Source of the DNA: an uncultured Agathobaculum sp.
Lineage (GTDB): Bacteria; Bacillota; Clostridia; Oscillospirales; Butyricicoccaceae
Direction of reading: 5' to 3'
DNA length: 8,830 bases
Assembly (NCBI GenBank): GCA_944380945.1
Contig: CALWJG010000061.1
Coordinates: 1 to 8,830, forward strand
Under the pieces are notes generated by a model. That model worked only from the letters and a program-made list of their open reading frames with translations, made no database searches and had not been told where the DNA came from. A program made the translations under genes and the position numbers. This document shows positions 6,636-8,830 of the stretch, piece after piece (within the stretch, counting starts at the first letter, position 1; each line of letters starts with the position of its first letter).

Positions 6636-6685
6636 TTTTGCACAAACTCACACTGTGCAAAATATTTTTTGTCAGTTTTGCACAA
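6636..6685. promoter_or_regulatory. Three TTTTGCACA boxes between divergent promoters, probable regulator sites
   Basis: TTTTGCACA occurs at 6636-6644 (direct), 6654-6662 (inverted, TGTGCAAAA) and 6676-6684 (direct). Boxes 1 and 2 form a perfect 9-bp inverted repeat with a 9-base gap; boxes 2 and 3 form another with a 13-base gap; boxes 1 and 3 are exactly 40 bases apart. The group begins seven bases upstream of the iolE -35 element, where an activator would sit. It lies about 36 bases upstream of the opposite promoter. The regulator is not in the window, and the boxes do not match the catabolite (cre) consensus. Confidence 0.6.
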
Positions 6686-6720
6686 CTCTCCCCCAAAAGC
6701 GCCCGATCCTCCGCCCGCCC

Positions 6721-6749
6721 TTGCGCCCCGAAAGCAGGTCTGCTATACT
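6721..6749 (+). promoter_or_regulatory. SigA-type promoter with extended -10 for the small cysteine protein
   Basis: TTGCGC (6721-6726), a 17-base spacer and TATACT (6744-6749), preceded by TGC, which is an extended -10 element. The start would be near 6756, about 33 bases before the gene. Confidence 0.72.
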
Positions 6750-6788
6750 GGGGGATAGCAGGATACCGCATCAGGGAGGCATATGGAA

Positions 6789-7112
6789 ATGAAAAAGCTG
6801 CTGATCGATCCGGGCGTTTGCGGGTTCCGCACGCTCGTCACCGCAAGTTTTAATGAGGAGGAGGACGAGGTCACGCTGCACGTCGACACCGGCTGCCAGC
6901 ACGTCCGCGAGATGATGGACGCGCTCGGCGGCACCTTCGACAGCTTCGCGCTGTGCCTGTCCCGCCCGGGACAGAACGCGCTCTACCAGTTCGCGGCCGA
7001 GCACTTCCCGCCGCACGCGGCCTGCCCGGTGCTCGCGGGCATCGTCAAGTGCGCGGAAGCGGAAAGCGGCCTCGCGCTGCCGCGCGACGCCTCGTTCACC
7101 TTTGAGGAATAA
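6789..7112 (+). CDS. Small cysteine-containing protein, DUF6951-like, function unknown
   Basis: A 107-residue soluble protein with no signal peptide or membrane helix. It resembles what I remember as the DUF6951 family: an N-terminal DPGVCGFRTLVTAS segment (8-20), a strand followed by TGCQHV (34-39), and a C-terminal HAACPVLAGIVKCAEAESGL block (76-95) followed by ALPRD. Five cysteines sit at 11, 36, 56, 79 and 88, which could bind a metal or cluster or be redox active; this is inference from spacing only. ATG at 6789 lies nine bases after GGGAGG; an in-frame ATG at 6783 is only three bases from it and is less likely. It is a single-gene unit with its own promoter and terminator, divergent from iolE. 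A functional link to iolE is possible through the shared control region but unproven. Confidence 0.85.
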   Translation: MKKLLIDPGVCGFRTLVTASFNEEEDEVTLHVDTGCQHVREMMDALGGTFDSFALCLSRPGQNALYQFAAEHFPPHAACPVLAGIVKCAEAESGLALPRDASFTFEE

Positions 7113-7115
7113 CAG

Positions 7116-7143
7116 AAAAGCCCGCTCGGATGAGCGGGCTTTT
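7116..7143. terminator. Bidirectional intrinsic terminator
   Basis: AAAAGCCCGCTC (7116-7127) pairs perfectly with GAGCGGGCTTTT (7132-7143) around GGAT. It lies just after the small cysteine gene and 25 bases beyond the malic enzyme stop on the opposite strand. It has a short T-run on either strand, so it probably serves both. Confidence 0.9.
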
Positions 7144-7168
7144 GGTTTTATGATGCGAAACAGCGGTT

Positions 7169-8341
7169 TCAGATGCGCGCCACGCCCGAATCGCGGGCCG
7201 CCTGCGCGACCGCGTCCGCGACCGCGCGGATGACCTGCTTGTCAAACGCCATGGGCATGATGTACTCCGGATTGAGCTCGTCATCCGACACGCAGGCCGC
7301 GATCGCCTTGGCCGCGGCGAGCTTCATCTCCTCGTTGATGTCGCTCGCGCGCACGTCGAGCGCGCCGCGGAAGATGCCCGGGAACGCGAGCACGTTGTTG
7401 ATCTGGTTGGGGTAGTCCGACCGGCCGGTGCCGACGACCGCCGCGCCGCCCTTCTTGGCGTCCTCCGGCCAGATCTCGGGCACCGGATTGGCCATCGCGA
7501 ACACCATCGGGTCCTTGGCCATGGTGGATACCATTTCGCTGGTCAGCACCTGCGGGGCCGACATGCCAAAGAACACGTCCGCGCCCTTGACCGCGTCGGC
7601 CAGCGTGCCGGTCATATGGCTGCGGTTGGTGACCTTCGCCATCTCGGCCTGCGCGGGGTTGAGGCGCTCGTCGCCCTCGCACACGATGCCGAACCGCTCG
7701 ACCATGGTGATGTGCTGCACGCCGAGGAACATCAGGAACTTGGTCACTGCGATCGCCGCCGCGCCGCAGCCGTTGACGACCATCTTGATGTCCTCGACCT
7801 TGCGGCCGGTCAGGCGGCAGGCGTTGATGAGCGCCGCGCCGCAGCAGACCGCGGTGCCGTGCTGGTCATCGTGGAACACCGGGATGTCGCAGACCTCTTT
7901 GAGCCGCCGCTCGATCTCAAAGCAGCGGGGCGCCGCGATGTCCTCCAGATTGATGCCGCCGAACGAGCCGGAGATCAGCTGGATGGTGCGCACGATCTCG
8001 TCCACGTCCTTGCTCGCCACGCACAGCGGGAACGCATCCACATCCGCAAACGCCTTGAACAGCGCGCACTTGCCCTCCATGACCGGCATGCCGGCGATCG
8101 GGCCGATGTCGCCCAGACCGAGCACGGCCGTGCCGTCCGTGATGACCGCGACCAGATTGTGCCGGCGGGTGTAGGTATAGCTCAGCGACGGGTCATCCTT
8201 GATCTTGAGGCAGGGCTCGGCCACGCCGGGCGTGTAGGCGACCGAGAGGTCGTCCTTGCTGTTTACCTCGCACCGCGCGACGACCTCGATCTTGCCGCCC
8301 CACTGCTCATGCGCCTTGAGCGCGCGTTCCTTTAAGTCCAT
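7169..8341 (-). CDS. Malic enzyme (oxaloacetate-decarboxylating), short bacterial form
   Basis: The enzyme oxidatively decarboxylates malate to pyruvate and CO2 with NAD or NADP, linking C4 acids to pyruvate in the cytoplasm. At 390 residues it is the compact bacterial form. Visible features are YTPGVAEPC (36-44) with catalytic Tyr36, EGKCALFKAF (89-98) with Lys91, metal ligands in NLEDI (131-135) and HDDQHGT (157-163), a dinucleotide-binding GCGAAAIA (191-198), MANPVPEIWPEDA (283-295) and GTGRSDYPNQINN (304-316). The nucleotide motif reads GxGxxA where many NAD forms have GxGxxG, so cofactor choice is open. ATG at 8341 has GGAGGAAAG just upstream; a longer reading to 8554 would cross the promoter and add unrelated residues. 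It is a single-gene unit with a promoter at 8412-8440 and a hairpin in its leader. Confidence 0.96.
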   Translation of the reverse strand: MDLKERALKAHEQWGGKIEVVARCEVNSKDDLSVAYTPGVAEPCLKIKDDPSLSYTYTRRHNLVAVITDGTAVLGLGDIGPIAGMPVMEGKCALFKAFADVDAFPLCVASKDVDEIVRTIQLISGSFGGINLEDIAAPRCFEIERRLKEVCDIPVFHDDQHGTAVCCGAALINACRLTGRKVEDIKMVVNGCGAAAIAVTKFLMFLGVQHITMVERFGIVCEGDERLNPAQAEMAKVTNRSHMTGTLADAVKGADVFFGMSAPQVLTSEMVSTMAKDPMVFAMANPVPEIWPEDAKKGGAAVVGTGRSDYPNQINNVLAFPGIFRGALDVRASDINEEMKLAAAKAIAACVSDDELNPEYIMPMAFDKQVIRAVADAVAQAARDSGVARI

Positions 8342-8366
8342 GTTCTTTCCTCCATTGTATGCTCCG

Positions 8367-8387
8367 CCCGCCGGGGCCGCCGGCGGG
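8367..8387 (-). other. Strong GC hairpin in the malic enzyme leader
   Basis: CCCGCCGG (8367-8374) and CCGGCGGG (8380-8387) form an 8-bp all-GC stem with a 5-base loop. It lies in the roughly 60-base leader, between the predicted start near 8405 and the ribosome binding site near 8348-8354. There is no T-run, so it is not a terminator. It may protect the message or modulate translation. Confidence 0.5.
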
Positions 8388-8411
8388 ATGCGGGATTGCT
8401 TTTCTTTTTCT

Positions 8412-8440
8412 ATTATAGCGGCAGCGCGGGCTTTCGTAAA
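8412..8440 (-). promoter_or_regulatory. SigA-type promoter for malic enzyme
   Basis: TTTACG (-35, 8440-8435), a 17-base spacer and a perfect TATAAT (-10, 8417-8412) on the minus strand. The -10 box read from the other strand gives TATTAT (8411-8416), so it might also start transcription toward the small secreted protein, though no good plus-strand -35 is visible. Confidence 0.72.
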
Positions 8441-8489
8441 GGGAACTTTTTTCATTCGCGCCCGTCTAACCCAGTAAAAGGAGGGATCG

Positions 8490-8738
8490 ATGATGAAAAC
8501 GCTTGTTCCGTTTGCCGCCTGCCTGCTGCTGCTCGGCGCGCCGGGCGAAACCATGCAGGCGGTTTCACCCGCATCGACCGCACAGGCCGCGCCCGCCGCA
8601 TCGTCTGTACAAACTGCGCCCGCAGCACTGCCCGCGCCAGATGAGGCGGGCGCGCCGCCAGTCGCCCTGCCCTCCCCGCAGGCGGAGGGGGCGCCGCCGG
8701 TCGCTCTGCCCGCTGCAGAGCTGGCAGTGCTGCCTTAA
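8490..8738 (+). CDS. Small secreted Ala/Pro-rich hypothetical protein
   Basis: I do not recognise a family. The 82-residue product starts with a likely signal peptide: Met-Met-Lys, then a hydrophobic stretch LVPFAACLLLL (5-15), then a plausible cleavage site after TMQA (21-24). The mature part is low in complexity, rich in Ala, Pro and Val, and carries two copies of the word GAPPVALP (54-61 and 67-74), each followed by a short variable spacer. AGGAGGG lies just upstream; ATG 8490 or ATG 8493 could start, the second with better spacing. The ribosome binding site and signal-like start support a real gene. The low-complexity, high-GC body and lack of a clear promoter keep confidence moderate. 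It could be a small cell-wall-associated peptide or the remnant of a longer secreted protein. It is divergent from the malic enzyme gene. Confidence 0.55.
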   Translation: MMKTLVPFAACLLLLGAPGETMQAVSPASTAQAAPAASSVQTAPAALPAPDEAGAPPVALPSPQAEGAPPVALPAAELAVLP

Positions 8739-8800
8739 ACGGCCAGGGGTCCCACCCAGCCCCTTGGGGCTGTAGCCGTAGGGGCGCGCAGTGCGCGCCC
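8739..8800. repeat. Second hairpin-rich stretch after the small secreted gene
   Basis: CAGCCCC-TT-GGGGCTG (8757-8772, 7-bp stem) sits inside a looser outer stem ACGGC (8739-8743) with GCCGT (8775-8779). It is followed directly by GGGCGCGC-AGT-GCGCGCCC (8782-8800, 8 bp). A further small inverted repeat (GCGC-AA-GCGC, around 8816-8825) runs toward the window edge. The style matches the array at 1700-1896, including a CCCTTGGGGC core also found near 1797-1806. No T-run follows the first hairpins, so they are not ordinary terminators. Confidence 0.7.
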
Positions 8801-8830
8801 GCTGTATGAAAAAACGCGCAAGCGCGAGAT

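Noticed and set aside
6534..6788. Riboswitch or small RNA upstream of iolE or the cysteine protein
   Set aside because: Promoters lie too near the genes, leaving leaders of about 60 and 33 bases with only a small hairpin.
8367..8387. Attenuator or terminator before malic enzyme
   Set aside because: Strong stem but no following T-run on the minus strand and no competing structure visible.

Overview
The window is a GC-rich, chromosome-like stretch from what looks like a Gram-positive gut-type clostridium. The evidence is the pyrH-frr-uppS-cdsA order, strong GGAGG-type ribosome binding sites before most genes, TTGACA/TATAAT-type promoters, a BceAB-like exporter and a DUF6951-type small protein. 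I would guess Oscillospirales or Butyricicoccaceae, but this is inference from gene style and not a database match. I see no tRNA, rRNA, CRISPR array, insertion sequence or phage gene.

Layout. Positions 1-3174 (minus strand) hold a housekeeping block read in the order pyrH (UMP kinase), frr (ribosome recycling factor), uppS (undecaprenyl diphosphate synthase) and cdsA (CDP-diglyceride synthase, running off the left edge). It links pyrimidine nucleotide supply and ribosome recycling to lipid-carrier and phospholipid synthesis. About 270 bases between frr and uppS are almost entirely perfect inverted repeats standing end to end. Positions 3209-3361 are a divergent promoter region. On the plus strand follows a two-gene ABC exporter (3383-5549): a BceA-like ATPase overlapping a ten-helix FtsX/BceB-like permease that lacks the usual large extracellular domain. 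A bidirectional terminator (5549-5582) separates it from a lone iolE-like inosose dehydratase on the minus strand (5601-6533). Positions 6534-6788 are a second divergent control region, with a promoter each way and three copies of a TTTTGCACA box. They are followed by a small five-cysteine protein on the plus strand (6789-7112), a terminator, a malic enzyme on the minus strand (7169-8341), a third divergent region, and a small secreted Ala/Pro-rich protein (8490-8738). The window ends in a second hairpin-rich stretch resembling the first.

The points most worth a second look are the two hairpin arrays, the exporter permease with a missing sensor domain and no two-component partner, and the repeated operator-like boxes before the orphan iolE. 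None of these proves a new system. The hairpin arrays are the least explained structure in the window.
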